Shown one piece after another: positions 15,054 through 24,119 of a DNA stretch of 64,000 nt. Position numbers and translations under genes: made by a program. Location of the stretch: assembly GCF_001742225.1 (NCBI RefSeq), contig NZ_CP017076.1, positions 310,001 through 374,000 of the forward strand, given 5' to 3'. Positions within the stretch are counted from its first letter, which is position 1. The number at the start of each line of letters is the position of its first letter. A model generated the notes under the pieces. That model was not told where the DNA came from. It worked only from the letters and a program-made list of their open reading frames with translations, and made no database searches. The DNA is from Novosphingobium resinovorum (GTDB lineage: Bacteria > Pseudomonadota > Alphaproteobacteria > Sphingomonadales > Sphingomonadaceae).

Positions 15054-18000
15054 GCTTCGACACCGTCCTGATCGCGAACCGGGGCGCGATCGCCACCCGC
15101 ATCATCCGCACGCTGCGCAGGATGGGCCTGAAATCCGTCGCGGTCTATTCCGAGGCGGACGAGAACTCCAACCACGTATCCGAAGCCGACGAAGCCGTGT
15201 TCATCGGCGGGGCGAAGGCTTCGGAAAGCTACCTCAACATTCCCGCCATCATCGCCGCGGCGAAGGAGACCGGGGCAGGGGCGATCCATCCCGGCTACGG
15301 CTTCCTGGCCGAGAACGTCGAGTTCGCCGAGGCCTGCGCGGCGGAGGGCATCGTCTTCGTCGGCCCGACCACCGACAACATCCGTACCTTCGGCCTCAAG
15401 CACAGCGCCCGCGCGCTGGCGGCCGCGCACGAGGTGCCGCTGGCGCCGGGCACCGACCTGCTGACCGACGAGGAGGAGGCTGTCAGCGCCGCCGCGTCGA
15501 TCGGCTACCCGGTCATGCTCAAGGCCACCGCAGGCGGCGGCGGCATCGGCATGCGCGTCTGCACCGACGAGGCGCAACTGCGCGACGGTTTCGCCACCGT
15601 GAAGCGGCAGGGGCAGAGCAACTTCGGCGATGCCGGGGTCTTCCTCGAACGCTACATCGGCCGCGCGCGCCACATCGAGGTGCAGCTGTTCGGCGACGGC
15701 GAGGGCCGCGTCATGGCTCTGGGCGAGCGCGACTGTTCGCTCCAGCGCCGCAACCAGAAGGTCGTCGAGGAAGCGCCCGCGCCCTTGCTGCCGGATGCGG
15801 TGCGCACCGCGCTCTACGCCGCCGCCGTGCGTCTGGGCGAGGCTGCCAAGTACCGCTCGGCAGGCACCGTGGAGTTCCTCTACGACGCCGACCGCGCCGA
15901 GTTCTTTTTCCTCGAGATGAACACCCGCCTGCAGGTGGAGCACGGCGTCACCGAGATGGTGATGGGCATCGACCTCGTCGAATGGATGGTGCGCGGCGCG
16001 GCGGGCGATTTCGCCTTCCTCGATGCGCCCGCGCCGACGATGAAGGGCCATTCGGTGCAGATGCGTCTCTACGCCGAAGACCCTTCGCTCGATTATCGCC
16101 CGACTTCGGGCACGCTGACCGCGCTGGAATTCCCCGAGGACATCCGCGTCGAGACGTGGTGCTCGGCGGGCAGCACCGTCAGCGCGTGGTACGACCCGAT
16201 GCTGGCCAAGCTGATCGTCCACGCGCCCACCCGCGAGGAAGCGGTGGAAGCCGCCCGGCGCGCGATCGACGCCACCCGCGTGGACGGCATCGAGACGAAC
16301 GTGCGCTGGCTGCGCGACGTGGTGCGCACCCCGGCTTTCACCAGCGGCGAAGTCTCGACCAAGGTGCTCGACGGCGTGGTGTTCACCCCGCGCGCCTTCC
16401 GCGTCGTCAGCGGCGGCACCGCGACGACCGTGCAGGACTGGCCCGGCCGCCAGCACTTGTGGGCCGTGGGCGTGCCGCCTTCGGGACCGATGGACGACCA
16501 GTCGTTCCGCCTCGGCAACCGGCTGCTCGGCAATCCGGAGGGCACGGTCGGCCTCGAAGCCACCGTCACCGGCCCGACGCTGGCCTTCGTCTCCGACGCG
16601 CGCATCTGCCTGACCGGCGCGGATTTCGGCGCGACGCTCGACGGCGTGCCGGTGGAGCGCGGCGTCGCAATCGACGTCGCCGCCGGACAGACCCTCGCGA
16701 TGGGCCGCTCCTCCTCCGGCGGCTTCCGGGGCTACATCCTGTTCGCTGGCGGGCTCGATATCGCGCCCTACCTCGACAGCCGCGCCACTTTCGAGCTTGG
16801 CCAGTTCGGCGGCCACGCCGCGCGCCGTCTGCTGGCGGGCGACACGATCCACCTTGGCTCCGACCCGACCGAGGCGGCCTTGGCCGCCGTCACGTTGCCC
16901 GCGATCGGCAACGAATGGACCCTGCGCGTCCTCTACGGCCCGCACGGCGCGCCGGACTTCTTCACGCCCGAAGACGTGGAAATGGTCATCAATGCCGAGT
17001 GGAAGATCCACTACAACTCCAACCGCACCGGCGTGCGCCTGATCGGCCCCAAGCCGCGCTGGGCACGCACTGACGGCGGCGAGGCGGGCCTGCACCCCTC
17101 CAACATCCACGACAACCCCTACGCCATCGGCGCGGTGGACTTCACCGGCGACATGCCGATCATCCTCGGCCTCGATGGGCCGTCGCTCGGCGGGTTCGTG
17201 TGCCCCTTCGTGGTGATCGCGGCGGACCGCTGGAAGATCGGCCAGCTCGCTCCCGGCGACAAGCTGCGCTTCGCCCCGGTGACCATCGAGGACGCCGCAG
17301 CCGCCGACGCCGCCCAGCGCAATTTCGTGGCGACCGGCGCGGTGCCCGCAGCCACCCCGGCGCGCGGCGTGGAGACGCTGACACCGATCCTCGCGGAAAT
17401 TCCGGCCGAGAATTCTGGGGCCCCCGGCCGTCCCCGCACGGTCTACCGCCAGCAGGGCGACCGCAACATCCTCGTCGAATACGGCCCGATCGTGCTCGAC
17501 ATCGAGCTGCGCATCCGCGTCCATGCGCTGATGACCGAGCTGGAACGCCTTGCCGCGCCCGGCATCATCGACATCGTGCCCGGCATCCGCTCGCTCCAGC
17601 TGCATTTCGACGGCACGGAGATGGACCAGAAGGCGGCGCTCGCCATGCTGATCGCCGCCGAGGAGCGGCTTGGCGACCTCGAGGACTTCACGATCCCCTC
17701 GCGCGTGGTCCACCTGCCGCTCAGCTGGCGCGATCCGGCGATCGTCGAGACGATCGAGAAGTACATGGCCACCGTGCGCGATGATGCGCCGTGGTGCCCG
17801 GACAATATCGAGTTCATCCGCCGCATCAATGGCCTGCCCGATCAGGCCGCGGTCGAGAACCTGATCTTCGAGGCGAACTACCTCGTCATGGGGCTGGGCG
17901 ACGTCTATCTCGGCGCGCCGGTCGCGACGCCGGTGGACCCGCGCCATCGCCTCGTCACCACCAAGTACAACCCCGCGCGCACCTGGACGCCGCCCAACGT

Positions 18001-18658
18001 CGTGGGCATCGGCGGCGCCTATATGTGCATCTACGGCATGGAGGGGCCGGGCGGCTATCAGCTGTTCGGGCGCACCGTGCAGGTCTGGAACACCTATCGC
18101 CAGACCGAAGCCTTCACCGAAGGCAAGCCCTGGCTGCTGCGCTTCTTCGACCAGATCCGCTTCTACCCCGTCAGCGCGGAGGAACTGGCCGACTGGCGCC
18201 GCGAATTCCCCGCCGGTCGCCGCGCGCTCAGGATCGAGCCGAGCGAATTCCGCCTCGCCGACTACCGCGCTTACTTGGCCGAGAACGCCGCCGGGATCAC
18301 CGAGTTCGAACAACGCCGCAAGGCCGCCTTTGACGAGGAACGCGCCGAGTGGGAGCGCCTCGGCGAATTCGACCACGCCGCCGATCTCGCCGATGCGGAC
18401 CTGCCCGCCGAGGAGGCGATCGAACTGCCCGAGGGCTCCGACTTGGTCGAGGCGCCTTATGGCGGCAGCGTCACCCGCCTGCTGGTGCAGCCGGGCGATA
18501 CCGTCGCGGCGGGAGACAAGATCGCGGTCCTTGAAGCGATGAAGATGGAATGCGCGGTGGAAAGCCCGGGCAGCGGCACGGTTTCGGCGCTCTACATGCG
18601 CGAAGGCCAGTCGCTGCAGCCCGGCGCCCCGATGCTCGCCCTGAGGAAACATGCATGA
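15050..18658 (+). CDS. Biotin-dependent guanidine/urea carboxylase
   Basis: A 1202-residue single-chain carboxylase. Order of domains: biotin carboxylase with ATP-grasp (about 1-450; glycine loop KATAGGGGIGMRV, EMNTRLQVEH near 289), then the carboxyltransferase made of a KipA/AHS2 part (about 455-760) and a KipI/AHS1 part (about 800-1010), then a biotin carrier domain with EAMKMEC near 1162-1168. It uses ATP and bicarbonate. Because two DUF1989 deiminase genes lie directly upstream, guanidine is a likelier substrate than urea; the presence of allophanate hydrolase fits either. Overlaps by four bases both upstream and downstream show a tightly coupled operon. The urea/guanidine-discriminating residue was not checked. 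Confidence 0.92.
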   Translation: MSFDTVLIANRGAIATRIIRTLRRMGLKSVAVYSEADENSNHVSEADEAVFIGGAKASESYLNIPAIIAAAKETGAGAIHPGYGFLAENVEFAEACAAEGIVFVGPTTDNIRTFGLKHSARALAAAHEVPLAPGTDLLTDEEEAVSAAASIGYPVMLKATAGGGGIGMRVCTDEAQLRDGFATVKRQGQSNFGDAGVFLERYIGRARHIEVQLFGDGEGRVMALGERDCSLQRRNQKVVEEAPAPLLPDAVRTALYAAAVRLGEAAKYRSAGTVEFLYDADRAEFFFLEMNTRLQVEHGVTEMVMGIDLVEWMVRGAAGDFAFLDAPAPTMKGHSVQMRLYAEDPSLDYRPTSGTLTALEFPEDIRVETWCSAGSTVSAWYDPMLAKLIVHAPTREEAVEAARRAIDATRVDGIETNVRWLRDVVRTPAFTSGEVSTKVLDGVVFTPRAFRVVSGGTATTVQDWPGRQHLWAVGVPPSGPMDDQSFRLGNRLLGNPEGTVGLEATVTGPTLAFVSDARICLTGADFGATLDGVPVERGVAIDVAAGQTLAMGRSSSGGFRGYILFAGGLDIAPYLDSRATFELGQFGGHAARRLLAGDTIHLGSDPTEAALAAVTLPAIGNEWTLRVLYGPHGAPDFFTPEDVEMVINAEWKIHYNSNRTGVRLIGPKPRWARTDGGEAGLHPSNIHDNPYAIGAVDFTGDMPIILGLDGPSLGGFVCPFVVIAADRWKIGQLAPGDKLRFAPVTIEDAAAADAAQRNFVATGAVPAATPARGVETLTPILAEIPAENSGAPGRPRTVYRQQGDRNILVEYGPIVLDIELRIRVHALMTELERLAAPGIIDIVPGIRSLQLHFDGTEMDQKAALAMLIAAEERLGDLEDFTIPSRVVHLPLSWRDPAIVETIEKYMATVRDDAPWCPDNIEFIRRINGLPDQAAVENLIFEANYLVMGLGDVYLGAPVATPVDPRHRLVTTKYNPARTWTPPNVVGIGGAYMCIYGMEGPGGYQLFGRTVQVWNTYRQTEAFTEGKPWLLRFFDQIRFYPVSAEELADWRREFPAGRRALRIEPSEFRLADYRAYLAENAAGITEFEQRRKAAFDEERAEWERLGEFDHAADLADADLPAEEAIELPEGSDLVEAPYGGSVTRLLVQPGDTVAAGDKIAVLEAMKMECAVESPGSGTVSALYMREGQSLQPGAPMLALRKHA

Positions 18659-20415
18659 CCCGTTTGAGCGCCACCCGTATCGCCGCCGCCGTCAGGGCCG
18701 GTGAGACCACCGCCGTCGCCGTGGCCGAGGACACTTTCGCCCGCGTCGAGGCCTACAATGCCGTCCAGCCGCAGATCTGGATCAGCCGCGCCACCCGCAG
18801 CGAACTGCTCGACGCCGCCGCTGCGGTGGACGCGCGCATCGCGGCGGGCGAGGACCTGCCGCTGGCAGGCGTGCCCTTCGCGGTAAAGGACAATATCGAC
18901 GTCGCCGGGTTCGAGACGACGGCGGCCTGTCCCGCCTTCGCTTACGAGCCCGAGGACGATGCCGGCGTGATCGAGCGGCTGCTGGCGGCGGGCGCGGTCT
19001 GCGTGGGCAAGACCAACCTCGACCAGTTCGCCACCGGCCTCAACGGATCGCGCAGCCCTTACGGGATACCGCGCAATGCCTCGAACCTGAACTACGTCAG
19101 CGGTGGGTCCAGCTCCGGCTCCTCGGTCGCGGTGGCGGCGGGGCTGGTGGCCTTCTCACTCGGCACCGACACCGCCGGATCGGGCCGCGTGCCTGCCGCG
19201 TTCAACCACCTGATCGGCATGAAGCCCACCAAGGGCCGCTGGTCCACGCGCGGCCTCGTCCCTGCCTGCCGCACCATCGACTGCATCACCGTCTTCACCG
19301 ACGACACCGCCGATGCCCGGCTGGTGGACGGCGTGGTCGCCGCCTTCGATGTGGCCGATCCCTACTCCAAGCCGCTCGCGGACCAGCCTCTCGCCGTGAG
19401 GCGCATCGGTGTGCCGCGCCGCGAACAGCGCGTGTTCTTCGGCGACGGCGAGTCCGAATACCTCTACGACAAGGCGCTCGCCAGGCTGGCGACGCTGGGC
19501 GAACTCGTCGAGATCGACCTTGCCCCGCTGCTCGAAGCCGCACAGCTGCTCTACGGCGGCCCTTGGGTGGCCGAGCGGACCGCCGCGATGGAGGGTATCC
19601 TCGCCGCCAACCCGCTCGCGGTCGATCCCACCGTGCGTGCGGTGGTCGAGCCCGGCAAGGCGATGAGCGCGGTCGAACTGTTCAACGGCATCTACCGCAT
19701 GGCCGACCTCAAGCGCCACGCCGACCTCCTGTGGGCCGACATCGACATGATGGCCTTCCCCACCACCGGCACCACCTACCGTGTCTCCGAGATGCTGGCC
19801 GCGCCCATCGCGCTCAACAGCAACCTGGGGCTCTACACCAATTTCGTGAACCTGCTGGACATGGCCGCGCTGGCCGTTCCCGCCGGTATCCGCGCCAATG
19901 CCACCGGATTTGGGATCACCCTGATCGGCCCGGCCGACACCGACCGCGCCCTGCTGGACGCGGCCGACGCCTACCTTGCGGTCGCGGACTTGCCCGCGCC
20001 ACCGCCACTCGATCTGGAGGGAAAGATGCAGACCGTGAAGCTCGCCGTCGTCGGCGCCCATCTGAAGGACATGCCGCTGCACTGGCAGCTGACCAGCCGC
20101 GATGCCGAGTTCGTCGGCGCCTTCGAGACCGCGCCCAGCTACAAGCTCTACGCCATCGCCGACAGCGTGCCGCCCAAGCCCGCGCTGGTGCATGATGAAG
20201 CGGGCGCCGCGATCAAGGTCGAGGTCTATGAACTGGGCGTCGCCGAGTTCGGCAGCTTCACCGTCGACGTGCCCGCGCCGCTCGCCATCGGCAACGTGAC
20301 GCTGGCGGACGGCACCACGGTCAAGGGCTTCGTCTCCGAACCGCGCGCGCTGACCGGGGCGGAGGACATCACGCATCTGGGTGGTTGGCGCGCCTTCATC
20401 GCGAGCAAGGTATAA
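18655..20415 (+). CDS. atzF: Allophanate hydrolase
   Basis: A 586-residue amidase-signature enzyme with the two-part build of allophanate hydrolases. The N-terminal amidase part has the catalytic lysine in AVKDNID (near 78), the GGSSSGSSVAV stretch (near 149-160) and DTAGSGR with the nucleophile serine; the C-terminal 130 residues match the AtzF C-terminal domain (TVKLAVVGAHLKDMPLHWQL). It splits allophanate into ammonia and carbon dioxide, the last step of guanidine or urea carboxylation pathways. The ATG at 18655 overlaps the carboxylase stop (ATGA). Length agrees with the family. Confidence 0.93.
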   Translation: MTRLSATRIAAAVRAGETTAVAVAEDTFARVEAYNAVQPQIWISRATRSELLDAAAAVDARIAAGEDLPLAGVPFAVKDNIDVAGFETTAACPAFAYEPEDDAGVIERLLAAGAVCVGKTNLDQFATGLNGSRSPYGIPRNASNLNYVSGGSSSGSSVAVAAGLVAFSLGTDTAGSGRVPAAFNHLIGMKPTKGRWSTRGLVPACRTIDCITVFTDDTADARLVDGVVAAFDVADPYSKPLADQPLAVRRIGVPRREQRVFFGDGESEYLYDKALARLATLGELVEIDLAPLLEAAQLLYGGPWVAERTAAMEGILAANPLAVDPTVRAVVEPGKAMSAVELFNGIYRMADLKRHADLLWADIDMMAFPTTGTTYRVSEMLAAPIALNSNLGLYTNFVNLLDMAALAVPAGIRANATGFGITLIGPADTDRALLDAADAYLAVADLPAPPPLDLEGKMQTVKLAVVGAHLKDMPLHWQLTSRDAEFVGAFETAPSYKLYAIADSVPPKPALVHDEAGAAIKVEVYELGVAEFGSFTVDVPAPLAIGNVTLADGTTVKGFVSEPRALTGAEDITHLGGWRAFIASKV

Positions 20416-20418
20416 GCC

Positions 20419-20539
20419 TCTCTCCCCGCTTGCGGGGAGAGATACGAAGGCTTGCGGGCTTGTCCCGCTAGCCGCAGTTGAGAGGGGCCAGCGCGGGAGC
20501 ATTCCCCTCTCCCAACCCTCTCCCCTGAAGGGGAGAGGG
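20419..20539. repeat. Pyrimidine/purine-rich double hairpin repeat
   Basis: Two hairpins about 70 bases apart: TCTCTCCCCG/CGGGGAGAGA (20419-20442) and CCCTCTCCCCT-GA-AGGGGAGAGGG (20516-20539, 11-bp stem). They are related in sequence, and the arrangement resembles short interspersed palindromic elements common in alphaproteobacteria. It directly follows the allophanate hydrolase gene and probably marks the end of that operon. Confidence 0.7.
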
Positions 20540-20566
20540 CTCCAAGCAACCAAAGGGGCAAAATCC

Positions 20567-21511
20567 ATGCGCAAGTTCGGTCTGATGCTTCTGGCTGCCA
20601 CGGCGGCATTTCCCGCCTTTGCGCACGCAAAAGAACCCGAGGTCATTCAGGTCCCGGGCTTCGCGGATTTCCTCGCGGTGGACGGCAAGACCGTCTGGGC
20701 GACCAACAAGGGCCGCGTCGAGCAGTGGTCCCGCGCTGGCGGTAAGGGGGGCAAGCTCGCCGAAGTCGCGATGGCGCACCCCTGCGGCGCGATGGCGATC
20801 ACCGCTGGCTCGCTGTGGGTCGCCGATTGCGAGGAAAAGGCGGTCAAGCGCATCGACGTGAAGACCGCGAAGATCGTCGCCACCATCCCCACCGGCATCG
20901 CCTCGAGCGGCGAACTCAACGTGGTCGCGGGCGAAGGCTCGGTCTGGGTGGCCAGCGACAACGGCGCCGACGACCGTGGGGGCCTCGTCGCCCGCATCGA
21001 TCCGGCGACCAACGCGGTGATCGCCTCGGTCCCGGTCGATCCGGGCACGTGGTATCTGACTTACGGCTTCGGCGCGGTATGGGCGGTGAGCGCCGCGAAG
21101 CAGTCCCTCCAGCGCATCGACACCGCCACCAACACCGTCACCGCGAAGATCCCACTCGGCAAGGAGCCGGGCTTCCTCGCCGCGGGCGAGGGCGGTGTCT
21201 GGGTGCAGGAGCAGGGCGACGGCACCCTCGCACGGATCGACCCCGCGACCAATGCGCTGGCAGGCCGCATCAAGGTCGGCGAAAACCTCAAGTGGGGCGA
21301 CGTCGATACCGGCGCGGGCAAAGTCTGGCTGCGGACCACCGACGACCAGGTCTTCGCGGTGATCGACCCGAAGGCGATGACGGTCGCCGCGCGCAAGGGC
21401 AAGGCGGCGGGCAGCGGGGCGCTGCGCTGGACCCCCAAGGGCGTCTGGACCTCCGCGCATGACGAGCACACGCTGACATGGTGGTCGAACGCGGTACTGC
21501 GCGCGAAGTAG
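20567..21511 (+). CDS. Secreted beta-propeller protein (YncE/Vgb-like)
   Basis: A 314-residue protein with a signal peptide (MRKFGLMLLAATAAFPAFAHA) and at least five propeller repeats recognisable by G-x-V-W-V-A, R-I-D-x-A-T-N and related words (RIDPATNAV, RIDTATNTV, RIDPATNAL). Such propellers occur as periplasmic binding or lyase proteins; none of the virginiamycin-B-lyase catalytic residues is clear. AAAGGGG stands at 20553-20559 before the ATG at 20567. It lies between the guanidine operon and a LysR gene; either regulator could control it. Confidence 0.8.
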   Translation: MRKFGLMLLAATAAFPAFAHAKEPEVIQVPGFADFLAVDGKTVWATNKGRVEQWSRAGGKGGKLAEVAMAHPCGAMAITAGSLWVADCEEKAVKRIDVKTAKIVATIPTGIASSGELNVVAGEGSVWVASDNGADDRGGLVARIDPATNAVIASVPVDPGTWYLTYGFGAVWAVSAAKQSLQRIDTATNTVTAKIPLGKEPGFLAAGEGGVWVQEQGDGTLARIDPATNALAGRIKVGENLKWGDVDTGAGKVWLRTTDDQVFAVIDPKAMTVAARKGKAAGSGALRWTPKGVWTSAHDEHTLTWWSNAVLRAK

Positions 21512-21560
21512 TGCAAGGGGGCCAGGTAGCCCGTGATCTTGCTTGATCTGAACACTCGCC

Positions 21561-21631
21561 GTCATTTCCGCGAAGGCGGGAATCCATCTCCAGACCTCGC
21601 CTGTTGGACGGTCATAAGATGGGTCGATGAC
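21561..21631. repeat. 85-bp dispersed hairpin repeat, truncated copy
   Basis: The left arm GTCATTTCCGCGAAGGCGGG is present, as is the inner ATAAGATGGGT, but the right-hand CCCCGCCTTCGCGGG is missing and the copy ends GATGAC. It is thus an internally deleted relative of the elements at 1037, 12943 and 42497. Confidence 0.7.
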
Positions 21632-21716
21632 AGCAATACAATTGAGAGTGATCAGGCGTAGAGTGCCCTTAGGTGCCGTTAAGTACCGTCTGGGTGCCAT
21701 CCAATCAGGGACGCTT

Positions 21717-21733
21717 CATAAATTGCATCTATG
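21717..21733. promoter_or_regulatory. LysR-type palindrome before the lysR gene
   Basis: CATAAAT-TGC-ATCTATG, a 7-3-7 inverted repeat with one mismatch that contains the T-N11-A pattern of LysR-family sites. It lies 33 bases before the chosen lysR start. A nearly identical palindrome overlaps the lysR stop codon at 22700. Confidence 0.5.
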
Positions 21734-21765
21734 ACCCGGCTTTCGGACCGGCTACCCCTGTTGCC

Positions 21766-22704
21766 ATGAGCGACGACACCCCGCTGACCGACCGTAAATT
21801 CGCCAGCCGGGTGGACTGGAACCTCATGCGCACATTCGTCGACATCGTGCGCGCCGGGGGGATCGGCGCGGCGGCAAGGGAACTCAACAAGCAGCAGCCG
21901 AGCATATCGGCCGCGCTCAAGCGGCTCGAGGACCACGTCGGCACCACCTTGCTGGTCCGCTCGGCGAACGGCGTCGAGATGACGGCGGCGGGCAAGGCGA
22001 TGATGGCGCTGTGCGAGGACATGCTGGCATCCGCGCGCCTCGTGCCGCACCAGATCGCGCAGGCCATCCGCCGGGTCGAGGGGATCGTGCGCATCCAGAT
22101 CGTTTCGGCCATCGTCTCGGCCGAGTTCGACGAGGCCATCGCCAGCTTCCACCGCCGCCATCCCGGCATTCGCATCGAAATCCGCGTCTCCTCCTGGCGG
22201 CAGGTGCTCGATGCGCTGGAACGCGGCGAGGTGGAGGTCGGCATCGGCTATGACAACAGCGTGCGCGGCGGGCTGGTCTACGAGCCTCTGTTCGTTGAGT
22301 GCCAGCAGCTTTACTGCGGTCGCAGCCACCCGATGTTCGGCTATCGCATCAGCCAGCCGCGCGAGTTGAAGGACGAGGCGTTCGTCCTCGGCGGCGAGGA
22401 CGAGATCGAGATCGTCACCCACTTGCGCCGCCGCTACGGGCTGGGTGCGCGCGTGACGGGACTTGCGCAGGACATCAACGAGGCGCGGCGGCTGATAGTC
22501 TGCGGCGTGGGCATCGGCTTCCTGCCTGTCCCGGCGGTGCGCGCGGAGATCGAGCGGGGGCTGCTCTGGCCTCTGCTGCACGCGGACTTCGAGCCGTCGT
22601 ACGAAATCTTCCTCCTCGCCCGCGCGGAGCCGGAGCGGGATACCGCCACGCAACTGTTCATCGACGAGGTTTTCCGCCGCATTCGGGCGATTCCTCGCGC
22701 ATAG
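21766..22704 (+). CDS. LysR-family transcriptional regulator
   Basis: A 312-residue LysR-type regulator. The winged helix-turn-helix is at about 15-75 (WNLMRTFVDIVRAGGIGAAA, then QQPSISAALKRLEDHVG), followed by the linker helix and a periplasmic-binding-like effector domain (VEGIVRIQIVSAIVS to the end). The ATG at 21766 is chosen because it starts about ten residues before the DNA-binding domain, as usual; the open frame continues 31 codons upstream. Palindromes at both ends of the gene are candidate self-binding sites. The neighbouring propeller gene on one side or the secreted proteins on the other may be targets; no effector can be inferred. Confidence 0.92.
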   Translation: MSDDTPLTDRKFASRVDWNLMRTFVDIVRAGGIGAAARELNKQQPSISAALKRLEDHVGTTLLVRSANGVEMTAAGKAMMALCEDMLASARLVPHQIAQAIRRVEGIVRIQIVSAIVSAEFDEAIASFHRRHPGIRIEIRVSSWRQVLDALERGEVEVGIGYDNSVRGGLVYEPLFVECQQLYCGRSHPMFGYRISQPRELKDEAFVLGGEDEIEIVTHLRRRYGLGARVTGLAQDINEARRLIVCGVGIGFLPVPAVRAEIERGLLWPLLHADFEPSYEIFLLARAEPERDTATQLFIDEVFRRIRAIPRA

Positions 22705-22716
22705 ATGAAATCTATG
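22700..22716. promoter_or_regulatory. Palindrome overlapping the lysR stop codon
   Basis: CATAGAT-GAA-ATCTATG is a perfect 7-3-7 inverted repeat, extended by one G/C pair on the outside. Its right half equals that of the palindrome at 21717 and its left half differs by one base. There is no T-run after it, so a terminator is less likely than a protein site. Confidence 0.45.
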
Positions 22717-22950
22717 CCCTTCATTGCAAATTTGTGTCTGCCGTGACGATCGGCGGCGCGTCACCTTTGTTTCCCTGGGGAAAAGGTGACTGCCGAGCAT
22801 GCGTAAAGCCACGAAGTTCCAGTTTCGAGCCAAGGAAATCCGCCCTTCCAGTATGGGCGCGGCGGTTCTCAGGTTGCTGCGGGACGGCATCGCGGCACGC
22901 GCGCAGGCAGTAGGTTCCGTTCCCGCATCGCGTCCCAAGGGGCATTCGTG

Positions 22951-23352
22951 ATGCGGCGGGAGGTGTTCTCCGCAGAAAACCGTCGCCGCATGGCCATCAT
23001 GATGGTGGCAGCGGCGTCTTTTACGATCGGCACCTCCAACGCCATGGCAGCCTCCGGCCCGGCCACGAAGCTGGTGCCGTGCGGTGAAAGTAGCTGCCTG
23101 CAAGTTTCCGGCCACCGCTCCGATCCTTCTTCCCCGGTGCACATCAACGGCCGTCCTGTGACTGTCGAGGGTGGCAAGGCGTGGAAGGTCGTGCTGCCCT
23201 TGCAGACGGTGCGAGTCTGGTCCGCCCCTATCGCGCGGACCATCGCCGTCAGCGTGAGCGATGCCGACGCGCCCGGCACCCAGCAGGCCGACCTGCCTAT
23301 CGGTCTGCTCGGCCACGTCACCGAACTCGCACTGGTGGTACGCGGCCGCTGA
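22951..23352 (+). CDS. Small secreted protein of unknown function
   Basis: A 133-residue protein (GTG one codon upstream would add one residue) with a twin-arginine-like start (ENRRRMAIMMVAAASF) and a cleavable leader ending SNAMAA. The mature part has two cysteines five residues apart (LVPCGESSCLQV), possibly a disulfide, and no known motif. AAGGGG precedes the start. It is followed by another small secreted protein. I do not recognise the family. Confidence 0.6.
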   Translation: MRREVFSAENRRRMAIMMVAAASFTIGTSNAMAASGPATKLVPCGESSCLQVSGHRSDPSSPVHINGRPVTVEGGKAWKVVLPLQTVRVWSAPIARTIAVSVSDADAPGTQQADLPIGLLGHVTELALVVRGR

Positions 23353-23451
23353 ATCCGGCCAATATCGGTAGATTGTCAGTTCCCCTGCAGAGCGCTATGA
23401 CGTATGCGGCCGCCGTCAGAGTGGTCCTCGACATGTGTGCAGGAGATGATG

Positions 23452-23790
23452 ATGAAGATTGGCCTGATGGCGCTCGCCGCCTGTGCCCTTACCGTTGCCG
23501 GTTCGGCTTCGGCAGCGACCGACGAAAACCCCTTTGCCCGCGATCAGGTCATGCTTGACCTCAAGGGTCTCGACCTTGCCACAACCGATGGCCAGCAGCG
23601 CCTTGCGATCCGCATGGACCAGGCTGCCCGCTCGGTCTGCGGCGAGGGTATGGCCCGCGTCCACCTCATGGCCGAACGCAAGGCGCAGGACTGCCGCGCG
23701 GCGGTGAAGGCGGACATCCGCACCCGCATCGAAGCGCGCATGGCAACGGCTTCCACCCCCTCGCGCGTGCAACTCGCCAGCGCCCGCTGA
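23452..23790 (+). CDS. UrcA family secreted protein
   Basis: A 112-residue protein with a signal peptide (MKIGLMALAACALTVAGSASA) and the UrcA-family signature: a V-x-L-D-L-K-G-L-D-L-A-T core, R-I/M-D-Q-A-A-R-S-V-C-G, then a second cysteine in QDCRAAV. UrcA proteins are common in sphingomonads and caulobacters and their role is unknown. Three ATG codons stand in frame (23446, 23449, 23452); the third has the best distance from AGGAG at 23441-23445. A strong terminator follows at 23866. Confidence 0.8.
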   Translation: MKIGLMALAACALTVAGSASAATDENPFARDQVMLDLKGLDLATTDGQQRLAIRMDQAARSVCGEGMARVHLMAERKAQDCRAAVKADIRTRIEARMATASTPSRVQLASAR

Positions 23791-23865
23791 GCGAAGTTGC
23801 CCGGCCGGTGATGCGCTCCGATTCGCGGGGGCGCGCCGGAACGGGCCTGCTATGAAGACATCTTC

Positions 23866-23896
23866 GCGCGGCGGTGATCCGCCGCGCTTTTCTTTT
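23866..23896 (+). terminator. Intrinsic terminator after the UrcA gene
   Basis: GCGCGGCGG, loop TGAT, CCGCCGCGC, then TTTTCTTTT: a 9-bp GC-rich stem followed by a T-run on the plus strand, the classic intrinsic terminator form. Confidence 0.85.
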
Positions 23897-24119
23897 GCGC
23901 ATCCGCGAACACCGGAAAACCGGACAGGACAACGTTGTCGCTGCGGCGAATTGCCTCCGTCGGATCGTGACCCGGTGCGGTTGAAGTAGCGTTTTGCGCA
24001 AGTTTCGCGCATGGTCGCCGCGTCGCGGAGAAACGGGGGAGGCGTGACGGCGCATCCCTGCCGGTCTTCATGCACCTTCAGATACGCCGTCCCGGCGCAG
24101 CGCCATGCGAAAGGCCAAG
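23897..24119. other. Gene-free stretch upstream of fbp
   Basis: Together with the terminator just before it, this forms a 329-base gap between the UrcA gene and fbp. It must carry the fbp promoter. I see no palindrome, repeat or small reading frame that I would defend. Confidence 0.5.

Noticed and set aside
14771..18652. Very long open frame (about 1290 codons) on the minus strand opposite the carboxylase gene
   Set aside because: It mirrors the codon pattern of a GC-rich gene, has low-complexity Arg/Ala/His/Asp-rich sequence and no domain; the plus strand encodes a complete carboxylase.
13100..20415. Urease or urea amidolyase operon
   Set aside because: No ureABC-type genes are present, and the two DUF1989 genes point to guanidine over urea.
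22700..22716. Palindrome after lysR as an intrinsic terminator
   Set aside because: The stem is A/T-rich, the loop is only three bases and no T-run follows; its match to the upstream palindrome favours a protein site.
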